Shown here in pieces: positions 1 to 11,900 of a DNA stretch of 64,000 nt. The stretch lies in assembly GCF_024679095.1 (NCBI RefSeq), contig NC_066535.1, positions 2,080,466-2,144,465 of the forward strand, read 5' to 3'. How positions within the stretch are numbered: position 1 is the first letter of the stretch; each line of letters starts with the position of its first letter. The notes below the pieces were generated by a model. It was not told where the DNA came from, did not search any database, and worked only from the letters and a program-made list of their open reading frames with translations. A program made the position numbers and the translations under genes. The DNA is from Eriocheir sinensis (Eukaryota > Arthropoda > Malacostraca > Decapoda > Varunidae).

Positions 1-421
1 CCCTGTCCACCCAGCAGTGAATGGGTACCAGGTATTAATCGGGGGTTGTGTCCCGTCTCCTGGGATCTGTTCCCTTCTCCTATAATTCCTTCCCCTTCTG
101 TTACTCTCTGGCATATGACCACAGATGTTGCGCCGACTAAACGAAACTTTCCAACTGTTCCCTTCTCCTATAATTCCTTCCCCTTCTGTCTCTCTCCGGC
201 ATATGACCACAGATGTTGCGCCGACTAAACCAAACTTCCCAACTGTTCCCTTCTCCTATAATTCCATCCCCTTTTGTCACTCTCCGGCATATGACCACAG
301 ATGTTGCGCCGACTAAACCAAACTTTCCAACTGTTCCCTTCTCCTATAATTCCTTCCCCTTCTGTCTCTCTCCGGCATATGACCACAGATGTTGCGCCGA
401 CTAAACGAAACTTTCCAACTT
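1..421 (+). repeat. SINE tail with 88-bp tandem amplification
   Basis: The first ~65 bases read as the 3' part of a decapod-type SINE (the tract with ATCGGGGGTTGTGTCCC). They run into four tandem copies of an 88-bp unit from about 69 to 420. Each unit contains CTCCTATAATTCC, CATATGACCACAG and GTTGCGCCGACTAAAC. Copies differ by only a few substitutions, so the amplification is recent or homogenised. The SINE head lies before the window. Open frames through this block repeat every 88 bases and are not genes. Confidence 0.75.
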
Positions 422-637
422 TTCCTGATGGCCCTGGCAGTCTCCAGCACCCAGGTCAGGGATGGAGGACGGGTAAAAATAGTCTTCTCGTTAAACGCTA
501 TCAAGGAGCTAGTTTGCCGAGGAGATTACGCTGCCACGCTGAAAAAACGACGCGAGGTATTTTTTTTTTTCTGTTGTAAATTTGTCATCAGTGTTTGTCT
601 TGGAGGGTAATGAGGAATATGCTAAGTAGTAGAGACT
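422..637 (+). other. Single-copy-looking stretch with exon-like ORF
   Basis: A frame stays open on + from about 389 to 610. Its middle part (about 430-555) has ordinary amino-acid composition and is followed by GAG|GTATTT, a possible splice donor, and then a T-run. No acceptor, family or second exon is recognised. It could be a host exon, but the same frame begins inside the SINE repeat, so coding is not established. Confidence 0.15.
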
Positions 638-706
<69 letters not shown>

Positions 707-796
707 AGCCAAACTAGATAATAAGCGTTATGGAGACGGGACAGCACGAACCTAATATGGCTCTTTTCCTGTATTTCACAACTAGGTAAATACAAC

Positions 797-866
<70 letters not shown>

Positions 867-867
867 G
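638..867. repeat. Two (CA)n microsatellites
   Basis: Near-perfect (CA)n tracts at about 639-700 and 801-866 are separated by ~100 bp of unique-looking sequence. Open frames encoding alternating Cys-Val or His-Thr across these tracts are artefacts. Confidence 0.95.
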
Positions 868-1270
868 CCTCCTGGATGATGGCATTAGGTCACAGGCAGA
901 TATTTATGAGGCTCATCTTACAGGTCCCAGCCCAGCCTGAACCTGAGGGGCCCCACGTGCGTCCGGCAGGCTGCCTAATGAAGCATGGCAGAATTAGCGA
1001 GGCCACCGTCTGTTTCCCCAGTCTCGCCTCTCAGCCCTTGAAAGCACCTGGGCCGCAGCTTCCGCCTCGCCAGACTAGAAGCAGGACGATAACCCGCGGC
1101 ACTAGGTCACATCTGCGCCTGGCTAATGGACTCCATTAAGACAGGCTCCGTTGCTTGTCTTGCAAGTGTCTCTATCTTGCGACAGAGAAACCCAGATGAG
1201 TATTCTTGAGTATATAACGTTAATACAGAGTAGGTTATCCTGCTACCTGCAAAATAATCAAGACAGGTAG
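868..1270. other. GC-richer unassigned sequence
   Basis: About 400 bases between a microsatellite and a SINE. A frame on + (876-1139) is open, but the translation has no recognisable domain, periodicity or splice sites. Nothing supported here. Confidence 0.3.
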
Positions 1271-1490
1271 GTGAGGCGATGGCTGAGTGGTAGCATGCTG
1301 GGATGACGCGGGTTCGAATCCCCACGCTACCACCTGGGATTTTCAGTCACCGCCAGTGGCTTAAAACTACCCACATGCTGTCCTGAAGACCACCCATCAA
1401 CCCGGACTCTAGAGGAAACCGTCCAAGTGAATCAGAAGAACGAGTTCGGGGGGCAGCATGAGCCAGAGAAGATGGCGCCACTATCGCAAA
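1271..1490 (+). mobile_element. tRNA-derived SINE (family S1)
   Basis: A tRNA-like head carries an A-box-like TGGCTGAGTGG (1280-1290) and a perfect B-box GGTTCGAATCC (about 1311-1321), the internal RNA polymerase III promoter. The body (CTGGGATTTTCAG, then AGAAGATGGCGCCACTAT) matches, copy for copy, the antisense element at 49,549-49,901 and the fragment at 58,264-58,416, which defines an interspersed family. This copy loses its 3' tail after about 1490. SINEs of this kind depend on a partner LINE for retrotransposition. It is not a functional tRNA: the acceptor stem does not close. Confidence 0.8.
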
Positions 1491-1639
1491 GAAATCTTCT
1501 CCTCAGGTACTGCTCCACCGCTCAGTGTGCTCCCATTCTTTCGTCCTCAGGAGTTTCACTTGATTCTTCAAGATCCCATCCTCGTCGCCACGTGTTGAGG
1601 AGTGAATGACACCTACGAAGGAACAGGGTTGCGATGTAG

Positions 1640-4600
1640 TATTCTCTTTAGAGGCCAGACAGGGGCTATCCGATCCTCAGGCCTTGGCAGTACATGTATC
1701 CTCTGGATTGCTTGTTCGAAGAGCTGCTCAGTGCTTCCGGTGCCGCTGAGGTGTAATGACTATCAACAGCTGGACTGCAGTAATCTGACACTGTAGAAAG
1801 GTGGCACTATCTGGCTCATTCATAGGGAATCAGAAGGTGTCATGTGCTGCAGAGAGGAAGCACATATGTGGTATACTATGCTAGTGAAGGCTGGACAGCA
1901 CTAATCTGACCTGTAGGAATGTGGCACTCTCTGGCTCAATGCTCAGGAAAAAGGTGCCATGTGCTGCAATGAGGCTTAGAGTGTTATAACTATGCCAGTG
2001 ATTGGCTAGACTGCACTATTCTGACCCTGTAAAAAGGTGAAGAGTGTGGGAAAGTGTAGTCTCTGGCTCAATGCCATGTGCTGAGAGGCTTGGAGGTGTT
2101 ATATCTATGCTAGTGAAATGCTGGACTGCACTAATCTAACCCTGTAGAAAAGTGGCACTCTCAAGCTCAGTGATAGAAATCTGAAGGTGTCATGTGCAGA
2201 GAGGCTTAGAGGTGTTATAACTATGATAGTGAACGACTGGACTGCACTAATCTGGCTATCTGGGAAGGTGGCACTCTTTGGCTCCAAAAGGGAATCAAAA
2301 GGTCGTATATGCTGCAGAGAGAGGCTTGGAGGTGTTACAGCTATGCTAGTGAAAGGCTGGACTGCACTAATCTGACGAAAGGTGAAAGGTGTAGGAAGGT
2401 GGGACTCTCTGAAAGCAACTAGTGGGAATCAGAATGTGTCATGTGCTGCAGAGAGACTTGGAGAATGTTTATCAAGTATATGCTGCTGAGAGGCTGGACC
2501 TGCCACTAATCTGACTGCTGTACGAAAGTGAAAGATGTAGGAAGGTGCTTTGCACTGCCAAGCACTGTGCTGAGGAAATTAGAATGTGTCATGTGTGCAG
2601 CAGGGAGGCTTGGGGATCCTAACTATGCTAGTGAAAAGGCTGGACTGCACTTTTCTGAGGTTGTAGGAAAGGTGTAGGTCTAGTAAGTTGGCACTATCTG
2701 GCTCTGTCACGTGCTAAGGAATCAGAAGGTGTCATAATGCTACAGAGAGAGGCTTGAGAGAGTGTTTTAGAAAACTAGAGCTGAGTGAAAGGCTGGACTG
2801 CCTATTTTGTCCCCTGTAGGAAAGGTGGCACTCTCTGGTTCAGTGCTAAGGGAGATCAGAAGGTGTCATGTGCTGCAGAGCAGCTTGGAAGTGTTATAAC
2901 TATATTAGTGAAAAGGGATGGACTACTAATCTGACCCTGTGTGGGAAGGTGCCAGAGTGTAGGAAAGGTCAATCTCAGTGCTAAAGGGAATAAGAGAAGG
3001 TGTCATAATGCTACAAGTAGCTTGGAAGTTTTATAACTATGCTAGTGAAACGCTGGACTGCACTAATAAATCGACCCCTTTAGGAAGGAGGGAATGTGTA
3101 GGAAGATGGCACTCCTCAAGATAGTGCTAGGGAATCAAGAGGTGTCATGTGCTGCAGAAGGCTCGGAGGTGTTATAACATGCTAATGAGAGGCTTGACTG
3201 AACTAATCTGACCCACTGTAGAAGCTGAAGGTTTAGGAAAGTGGCACTCTCTGCTTTGGGGATTGCAAGAATCAGAAGGTGTCATGTGCTGCAGGAAACT
3301 GGAAGTGACATAATATGATAGTGAAAAGGCTGGACAACACTAATTAACCTGTAGAAGGTGTACCTCTCTGGCTCAGGGCTGAGTGAATCAAAAGGTGTCA
3401 TGTGCTACAGAGTAGCTTGGAAGTTTATAACTATGCTGAGTAGAGAGCACTGGACTTATAATCTGACCCCTTAGGAAGGAGAAAGGTGTAGGAAGATGGC
3501 CTCTCAAGGTCAGTGCTAAAGGAATCAGAAGGTGTCATGTGCTGCAGAGAGGCTTGGGGAGAGTTATATAAAATATGATGGTAGAAAGGCTGGACAACAC
3601 TAATCTAACCTGTAAGAAGGTGGCACTCTCTCTGGCTCCAGTGCTGGGAATCCAGGGGTGCCATGTGTACTTATGAGAGGGCTAGGAGGTCATTGTAGTG
3701 CTGAGTGAGGCAGGACCGCACTAATCTGACCCTGTAGGAAGGAGAAAGGTGTGGGAAGATGGCACTCTCAAGGTCAGTGCTATAGAGAATCCAGAGTGCC
3801 GTGTGCTGCCAGAGGCTTGGGGTGTTAACAATGCTACTCCAGGCTGGACTGCACCTAGTAAGACCCTGTAGGAAGGTGAGAAGAGTTTAAGGTGGCACTC
3901 TCTGAAGCAATTCTAAGGAATCAGGAGAAAGGTTTTCATGTGCTGAAGAGAATCATGAGGTATTTATATTTATGCTAGTAAATGCTGGACTACAAATCTG
4001 ATCACAGGCTCACTCTCAAGGTCAAGGCTAGAGATAGGAGGTGCCATACACTGAGAAAGTCCTGGAGGTGTAATAACTATGTTAGTGAAGGCTAGACTGA
4101 ACTAATCTGACCCTTAAGAAGGTGAAAGGTGTTGAAAGGTGGCACTGCATCTGTGTAAGGAAATCTGAGAAGGTGTCTTGTGCAGAGGAGCTTGGAGGTA
4201 TTTACTATGCTGGTGAGGCTGGACTGCACTAATTTGACCTGTAGGAAGGTGAAAGTGTGGGAAGTTGGCACTCTCAAGCTCAGTGCTAGGGGTCGAAGGT
4301 GTCATTTTGCATGAGGGTTTGGAGGTGTTATACCTATGCTGGTGAAAGGCTGGACTGCAGTAATCTGACTCTCTGTAGAAAGGTGGCATACTCTGTCTCA
4401 GTGCTGAGGAATAAATTGTCGTAGCCTGCCTAGAGGCTTGGATATATTGGTGCCTGCTAGTGAAAAGGTTGAACTAAACTAATCTGACACTTTTGGAAGG
4501 GAAGGTATAAAGAGGTGGCACTCTCAGAAGCTGTGTGCTAGGGGTCAGAAGGTGTCATGTGTGCTTAAGAGAGGCTTGGAAGGTTTAGCAATGGTACTAA

Positions 4601-5795
4601 TAGCCTGGACTGGACTAATCAAGCCCTGTTGGAAGGGTGAAGGTGTAGGAAGGTGGCACCTCTCTCCACTCAGTACTAGAGAATCAGAAAGTGTCATAAT
4701 ACTGCAGAGGTTTGCAGATGTTATAATTATGGTGAAGGCTGGACTGCACTAATCTGACCCCATAGGAAGGTGAAGGTGTGCAGTGTAACTCTCAAGCTCA
4801 GTGATGGGAATCAGAAAAGTGCCATGTGCTGCATAAAGTTGAAGGGTGTATAACTATGCTAGGTAACCTGGGACTACTATAAAGCCCTGTAGAGAAAAGG
4901 GTCTCGCGGAAAGTTTCAGTCTCTTGCTCAGTGCAGGGAATCAGAAGATGTCATGTGCTGTAGGTAACTTGGAGGTGTTATAACTATGCTGGTGGAAGCT
5001 GAACTGCACTAATCTGACCCCTAGGAAGGTGGCACTGTAAGGCTCAGTGCTAGGGAATCAAAAAGTGTCGTAATGCAGAGAGGAAGCTGGAGGGTATTTT
5101 AACTAGTCTGATGAAAGGTTGGACTGCACTAATCATTTAGGAAGGTTGCACTTTCTGGCTCAGTGGAAAGGAATCAGCAGTTGTCATGTGCTGCATAGAG
5201 GCTCCTGAGGTGTTATAACTATGCTAGTGAACGGTTGGAATGCACTTATCTGACCCTATAGAGAGGTGGCACTCTCTGGCTTAGTGTTATGGAATCAGAA
5301 GGTGTCTGTGCTGCAGAGAAGCTTGGGGTGTTATAGCTATGCTAGTGAAAGGCTGGACTGCACTAACATTTGACCCTGTTGGAATGCGCAACTGTAGGAG
5401 GGTGCTTCCTCTGGCTCAGTGTTAGGGGAGTCAGAAGATGTCATGTGCTGCAGAGGCTTGGAGGTGTTATAACTATGCTAGTGAAAGGCTGGACTGCACT
5501 ATTCTGAACCTGTAGGAAAGTGAAGGCGTAGAATGGCACTCTCTGGCTCAGTGCTAGGGAATCAGAAGGTGTCATGTGCTGCAGAAAGTCTTGTAGGTGT
5601 TACTCTTCTTATGCTAGTGAAAGGCTGGTTTGCACTAATCTGACCCTGTGGGAAGGTGGCACTCACTGGCTTCGTGCTAGGGAATCAGGGGTGTCATGTG
5701 CTGCAGAGAGAGGCACAGAGCGTTATTCGCAATGTGCTGAAAGAGCTAGACTGCACTAATATGACCCTGTAGGAGAGTTAAGGCATTGGAGGTGT
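1640..5795. repeat. Degenerate ~125-130 bp satellite, about 31 units
   Basis: A unit recurs containing GGTGTCATGTGCTGCAGAG, GGAGGTGTTATAACTATGC, GAAAGGCTGGACTGCACTAA and GGTGGCACTCTC. I count about 31 occurrences of the GTGTCATGTGCTGC core between about 1840 and 5700, for a mean spacing near 128 bp. Units differ by many single-base insertions and deletions as well as substitutions, most heavily in the middle of the array. The last ~0.7 kb is the most regular. Many short ORFs on both strands are periodic shadows of the unit. Either the array is old or part of the divergence is uncorrected sequencing error. Confidence 0.85.
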
Positions 5796-5796
5796 A

Positions 5797-6180
5797 GTAG
5801 TAACAAATGTACGGAAGTGGGGGTAATTGGAAGTGGGGGGGACTGGAAGTGGGGGTTGGGGGGGTCAGCGGGGGGGTTACGGAAGTGGGGGTAATTGGGC
5901 GAGGGGGGGACTGGGTGGGGTTGGGGGGGGGGGGGTTTACGGAAGAGGGGGTATCTGGACCCCCCATCTCTTTACCTTTTCACCCCCCCCCCACCTCTCT
6001 CCGGACTAGCGTACAGGCTTGAAGGGGTGACGGGGTAAGAGGAGTGCCAACCAAGGAGGGGGTGGGGGGGTGACAGGAGAGGTGCTTGAAGGGTTAAGAT
6101 AAGATCTTGGACCCTCGAATGACCACAGAGGGGGGGTCAGCGGAGGAGTACTTGAAGAGTTAAGATAAAATCATTGACTC
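5797..6180 (+). repeat. G-rich minisatellite-like repeat, copy 1 (possible terminal inverted repeat)
   Basis: Starts at AGTAGTAACAAATGTACGGAAG and continues as short G-rich units (GGAAGTGGGGGTAATTG, GGAAGAGGGGGTATCTGGAC), then GGTGACAGGAG-type units. The same order of motifs occurs in inverse orientation at about 27,400-27,795. Runs of 7-14 G suggest G-quadruplex potential. Glycine-rich frames here are not genes. The pair may be the terminal inverted repeats of the Polinton-like element between them; that is inference. Confidence 0.7.
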
Positions 6181-6337
6181 GAGTGACCACAAGATTATAA
6201 TCTGAAAGGTTAAAAGACATTGGGTTAATGACCAGGCTGGAATACGTCGCACCTGTTCCAGTGACATCTTTCTTCCATACACACACACACACACGCACAC
6301 ACACACGCACACACACGCACACACACACACACACACT

Positions 6338-6378
<41 letters not shown>

Positions 6379-6539
6379 CACACAAGTAAGATCAGATCAG
6401 TGACCCCAATATACAATCACGGAAGGTTAAAGACATTAGGTTAATGACCAAAAGACTGGAATGTGCCCCTTGCACCTGTTTCCGGCGTCTTATCTTCCCT
6501 CCAGCCACTGACACGCATACACACACACGCACACACACG

Positions 6540-6614
<75 letters not shown>

Positions 6615-6615
6615 C
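6180..6615 (+). repeat. Duplicated module ending in (CA)n, two copies
   Basis: Two copies of a ~100-bp sequence (GAAAGGTTAAAAGACATTGGGTTAATGACC, then CACCTGTT...CTTC) each end in a (CA)n array: 6180-6376 and 6390-6613. The single-copy parts are recognisably the same sequence with substitutions, so the module including its microsatellite was duplicated. Confidence 0.8.
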
Positions 6616-6777
6616 TGGTCTTACGAGATAAAATCCTTGGAAAAAATGGATCGATGACATCTCCATGTATCTGAGGCCCACGCCCTGTGAAGTCTTAATG
6701 ATTCAAGTCATTACAATAAACCTCAGGTTATTAGAGACGACCCGAGAACACCCGTAGCACTTGCCTCACGCATGCAT

Positions 6778-6810
<33 letters not shown>

Positions 6811-6820
6811 CACACACCCT
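6615..6820 (+). repeat. (CA)n-linked module B, copy 1
   Basis: The sequence GATGACATCTCCATGTATCTGA through ACAATAAACCTCAGG, followed by another (CA)n, is repeated at 7935-8129. It is a second module type in which a unique ~150-bp segment is bracketed by (CA)n arrays. Confidence 0.75.
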
Positions 6821-7074
6821 TACAGCCCTTACAGCGCCATGACAGAGCAGCCTCCGAACACCACCTATCAATCTTCTGGCCACGCCCAGGTTGACAGGCA
6901 TGGCTCCTTGCTGCCCGGGCTCCTCTGGCAGCGCCTGTCTCAGCCCTTCCTTCGAGGGCTCAGGCTTCTCCTCCCCGACAAGGCGGTCCCGGACAGGAGT
7001 AGCCCTGCGACTGGGAGTCAACACAGCAGCCCCACCGTTGTCGCTGCAGACCATGGCGGACAGGCAGGGACACC

Positions 7075-7490
7075 TGGCTATACCCAAGAGAGACCCGGTC
7101 GCCTGCCCCGCCACGCAACCCTCAACGATGTGGTGTACAGGGGCTGTCATCTGCCAGTGTGGCGGCCATCCTCAACCGCAGGTCTGAACCGCGGCGATGA
7201 ACTTTTCACCCGACAGCATCACTATTTACCCATTCACGCAGGGCAAGATGCTAGCATGGGACGCGCCACCTGCGTGAACACCTTCGGCAGCACCCACCTC
7301 ATCGACTGCGCTACCACAGCAGGCGCTGCCGCACCGCTCCACTCCGGGCAGAAGCAACGCGGCGCTACGCCGACCTCGGTCAGCGGTATGACTTCATGCC
7401 GCTGACGGTGGAGAACGACAGGTCCCTCGGTCCCGCCTTCAACGACCTCCATCAAGACCCTCTGACAGGCGCATCCGGGGGCGAGGGGGA
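7075..7490 (+). pseudogene. Decayed retroelement C-terminal fragment
   Basis: Two frames on + share a conserved-looking protein tail. The first part includes PRHATLNDVV near 7110-7140. A GRATCVNTFGSTHLIDCATT-type stretch lies near 7260-7320. The second frame has RRYADLGQRYDFMPLTVE near 7350-7410. I associate this arrangement with the C-terminal region that follows the reverse transcriptase in a group of retroelements common in aquatic invertebrates; the clade is not assigned. Frameshifts and a stop separate the pieces, no reverse transcriptase motif is present upstream, and the fragment is flanked by (CA)n modules. It is therefore a dead relic. Frames on - over the same bases are shadows. Confidence 0.45.
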
Positions 7491-7767
7491 AAAGCGGAAA
7501 CAAATTGGCTGCGGCTGGCAGGTGGTCACGGTGATCGCAGGAACGCAGCAGCGCTATGCCAGCCGCGCCCCACATAAGACACAACTCGTCCTATATTTTG
7601 TTCTTCTTATGTATACTTCTTGAGTTTTTGTATTATTTATGTGTAGTATAGTAAAGAATGTAGTTGAGTGCCACAGTCATCAACGTTCCGGCAGAGAGCC
7701 GATGAATTACTGTCTGAACAATCTAACCGATTGTTCCCATCATGCTCCCTTCCGGATAGGCTCTTAA

Positions 7768-8133
<366 letters not shown>

Positions 8134-8199
8134 CAAACAGGCACAATGTCAGAAGGTGACTATGGACGTCAAGCCAACAGGCACTTGGGCTCCTCAAAG

Positions 8200-8893
8200 G
8201 CGTGATCTCAGGTCAGGGGTCTCCTGTTCTTGTTTCCGTAAACATAAGGACCCCTATTACACCCCTGTATCAAATGTTCATGGTGTAGCCAATGCATTCC
8301 GTTGTCACTCGCAGCTCATAGGACGCTTCTGCCCAACTGAAGGCCTTGGGACTGGATCGAAAGATATATCTACTAGAAACAATGGTAAGTACTTAAATGT
8401 TGCGTTACTTCCCCATATGATTGTCATAAAAAAACAGTAACAGATGTGGATGACAGAGGAGGTAGAGAGCTGGGCAGCATGGTCAATATCGACTTTAGTC
8501 TATCTTTTTGAAAGAGACAGAAGTCGTCCGACTAGCTCTGATCGATCAGATGTCGGTTTCTCAACCAGACTAGCGATATTGGAAGTTGTTCTCCACAGGC
8601 GGGTCTCAGCGACGAAGAAACCAGTCAAAACCAAGGTAGGTCAAAACCTAATATCTTCTGAAAGGAAATGCAATATTGATAAAATATGATTTACAAAGAG
8701 ACACATTTTCCATATTGTATTTTAAGATGTCTGATAAAATATGTGCGGGATAGAGGTTCAAAAAAATTTCGCTGTGTTTCGTATTCATAGGACTATCTCC
8801 GAAGAAGGCAGGTCTGGTAGGCTCAGCCATTGGCCCTCCTCTTCAGCGATCGATAGTGGACGAAAGCGAAACAAGCGAATATAAAGACAAACA
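8200..8893 (+). other. Possible 5' exons upstream of the polymerase gene
   Basis: Three coding-like blocks end at good splice-donor sequences: AATG|GTAAGT near 8383, CCAAG|GTAGGT near 8635 and AAACA|GTGAGT near 8891. They are preceded by AG acceptors near 8437 and 8787. None of the translated blocks is recognised, and the reading phase does not carry cleanly into the next block at 8994, so this is either a decayed multi-exon 5' end of the polymerase gene or chance. Position and strand fit an N-terminal extension of the gene that follows. Confidence 0.25.
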
Positions 8894-8993
8894 GTGAGTT
8901 TCTGCGTTTTTATTGCGCACACGTCTGTTCTAGGAAAAAAATGTAATTTCACTGTTTCTCTCCTAATATTATTTTACCACACCTTTCTTTCAG

Positions 8994-11900
8994 GACACCT
9001 GCATGAAAAAAGCAAAACCCGTCGTGAGGGATTCTCCATCCATCAATACAGTTCTCCACAGCCAGGCCCCAGTGGTTTATAACCCGGAGACGTGCGATAT
9101 GCAACAACACCCTCACCAAACACCCGGTGAAGCCGTAAGCCAACATTTCAACGGGGCCTTAACAACGATCGACGTGCCCGTCCCTGGCAACAGACAACGG
9201 CGACATTGCATCATATTCCAACAACAACAGACCGCTCTTCGCGAGGCAGTGAGTCTGTATGTTCAGGCTGACAGCAGGATTAGACCTCCTTCTTTTAAAG
9301 TGTACGTTGACATGCATCTGCGTTTAGTCAGAGAAGACCCCGGACGATGGAGTTCCAATATAGGAGATATGTATGAAGTCATATGCAGGTAATTAGCTAT
9401 GATGATATAGATTCATATGTGCGTGAACTATCCGAATATTTTGTTAATCCGGTTTGAACATGACATGTCAGAGAAGAGAGGGCAGTGGATTTACGTTAGA
9501 TGAAATAGTCAGCGTAAAAATTTTTCCTTCTCTCTTATAATGCTGTTAATAGTATTGAGGAAGTATGTGCCCTATCCTAAAGTGTTCAGGAAAACACAAG
9601 TTCTCAACCTTTTGCGGGACCCACGGACTGTGTTTTCCAAAAGTTCTAACAGCTTATCGCAACTATCTAAGTCAATTGAAAATGTAGTTCCATCGGGCAG
9701 GCAATGGGAGAATGCTTGCTTGGCCTCTATTAATACGTGGTAACATATTCCAACCCTTCGGTATCTCTGGGAAGACCTCGGTCGGCTTGAAAGATTAAAG
9801 CCAACATAAGTATTCGCGTTTACTGTCTAGACAACGTTGAAGACAAAAAGGCATGAACTAACTCCTAGTCAGAAAGGGGCTCAAAAAGATCAAGAAGTTG
9901 TTCATTGTCTGTTGTTGGGGAACAGACACCTAGCTCTTATCCAAGCAAGACTTTGACGCATACATGAACCTGTTTTACCTGCCAACGTCGCTTGAGGAAA
10001 AAAATGTTTTGCAGGATATCTGTTCTGTGCGCCTGTGAGAACAAGACAACTTGTTTTTCCATGAACATGTGCTAAGACTTTGCCCAACGATGATCACAAG
10101 ACTAAGATTCCCAACCCTGGCGGGGTTCTACTGTGAAATTTATTAATCATGCTAAGGCATATGAGCCATCTTATTTCAGCATTCCTATGACTTTGAGAGT
10201 ATTCTCGTAGAGCCTCTCTTCGAATGTGTGTCTGGATGTATGAAGAGACATCACTTATTAGCCATATGCGTATGCTTTACATTATAGTGAATAGAAACGA
10301 GAAACAGTACAAAGCAGATCCTATTGTGGAAGTAATGCTGCAAACCATTTTATTCATACAATGCAGTGTGCCTGGAAAAAAGTTGAAATTTTCTAAAGGC
10401 TACAATGACAAAAATCAACATGACCGATGAAGATACGACATCGTCACAATGAGCAAACTCACTCGTTCTTTGCTCTGCAAACAGGGTTTTTAAAAGGTAA
10501 AGGAGTAAAAACATCATGACCATGAAAAAATCAGGAAACAATTACATTGGAGCTTATTGTAATAGATGCAACCTCCAAATGAAAAATCACAAATTGCAGC
10601 TCACTCTCATTTGCAACATAATGCTAATTACGACATGTCGTTAATCCCAGTGAATTAGCGATACCTGACGAAAATCAAACTAAGACCAAACGTTCAATTC
10701 AATAAATACCATGAAGTCACTACATAAATGACTTGAGATTTATTGGGACTCGTATGCCTTTTATGTCTGGAATTTCGCTCGCGGCTTTAGCGAATCAATT
10801 CATCAGTAATGGGGAACGAACCCATATGCACAACAGATGTTGAAAAGATGTACCCAGCACCTGCGTTGCCATTCTTGATCAAGGAAAGCAGGTGTTTTGT
10901 TATGATCTTATATGGATTCGATGGAACGACTTTCTGAGACACGTCTTCCATCCCGCGAAGATTTTTTTCAATTCGCTTCAAGAAGCAGAACTTTCCGAAA
11001 GTGACTATAAACATGCTCAGAAATGTTTGGAAAGCCAGCTGGGTGTCAGAGCCTGAAGGACTATTTGTTGCTTTATGTAAAAGTGGATGTTGGCCCTCTA
11101 TGTGATAAGTTTTCCTAGAGTGGCGAGGTATTTTGAAAATCCAGTGGAGGCTGGATATGTAAATTATGTTAGCCTGCCAGGATTTGCTCTATGACTCCTT
11201 TCTGCTAAAAACACAGCAGGAATTAGAGGAAGTGCTTAGTAGCCCAGAGACATATCATTGCATTCAAACTTGAAATGTGCGTGGGGGCTACACAAGAAGT
11301 GTTGTGCAGTCGTTTTTGTACTCGCTAACAACATCTATTAACGAACCCTCAGTTTAATCCAAACATGGATAGAAGCACTTTCACTTTCATATCTTGACTT
11401 CAACAGTCTTTATCCCACTGTAAATGCAAGAGAAGTTGCCATGTGGGGATATGCAAGAAAACTAGATGAGACAGAAATGCAGTCAGAATTTTTGAGCGGG
11501 GCTTAGTTAATAATCAAGCAACTGATATGGCGATTTGGATATCTTATTCTGTAAAGAGATACTGAGAAGCTGTCCGCACGTGAAGTCGTTGAGAAAAAAC
11601 GGATGACCTCCCACTGATCATCAGAAGACACAATATCACCAACAGAGATATATCGTCAGGTACACACGCGAATGGTATGAAGAAGAAACCGTCCAGCACC
11701 GTGTAAGAACATAAAACTGATTGGAACACATGCTGCTCAGGAGAAAATTCTATTTGCTCTGCCCTCCTTAAACTACTTATTCTAACTAGGCCTGGTTGTT
11801 AAAAAGTGCATGCTATTTATATTGTTTGGGTTAAGCAAAAGCACTTTCTTGCGGACTTCATTCGGGACAACATAGAAGCTCACAAAAGTGCTACTTGCCC

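Noticed and set aside
509..885. Open frames of alternating Cys-Val or His-Thr (also at 6.1-8.1 kb and 58.0 kb)
   Set aside because: They are translations of (CA)n microsatellites and have no coding evidence.
1271..1335. A functional tRNA gene
   Set aside because: A and B boxes are present, but the acceptor stem does not pair and the sequence continues into a SINE body shared with two other loci.
5746..6022. Glycine-rich and proline-rich frames
   Set aside because: They translate the G-rich repeat in every frame; the same repeat recurs inverted at 27.4-27.8 kb.
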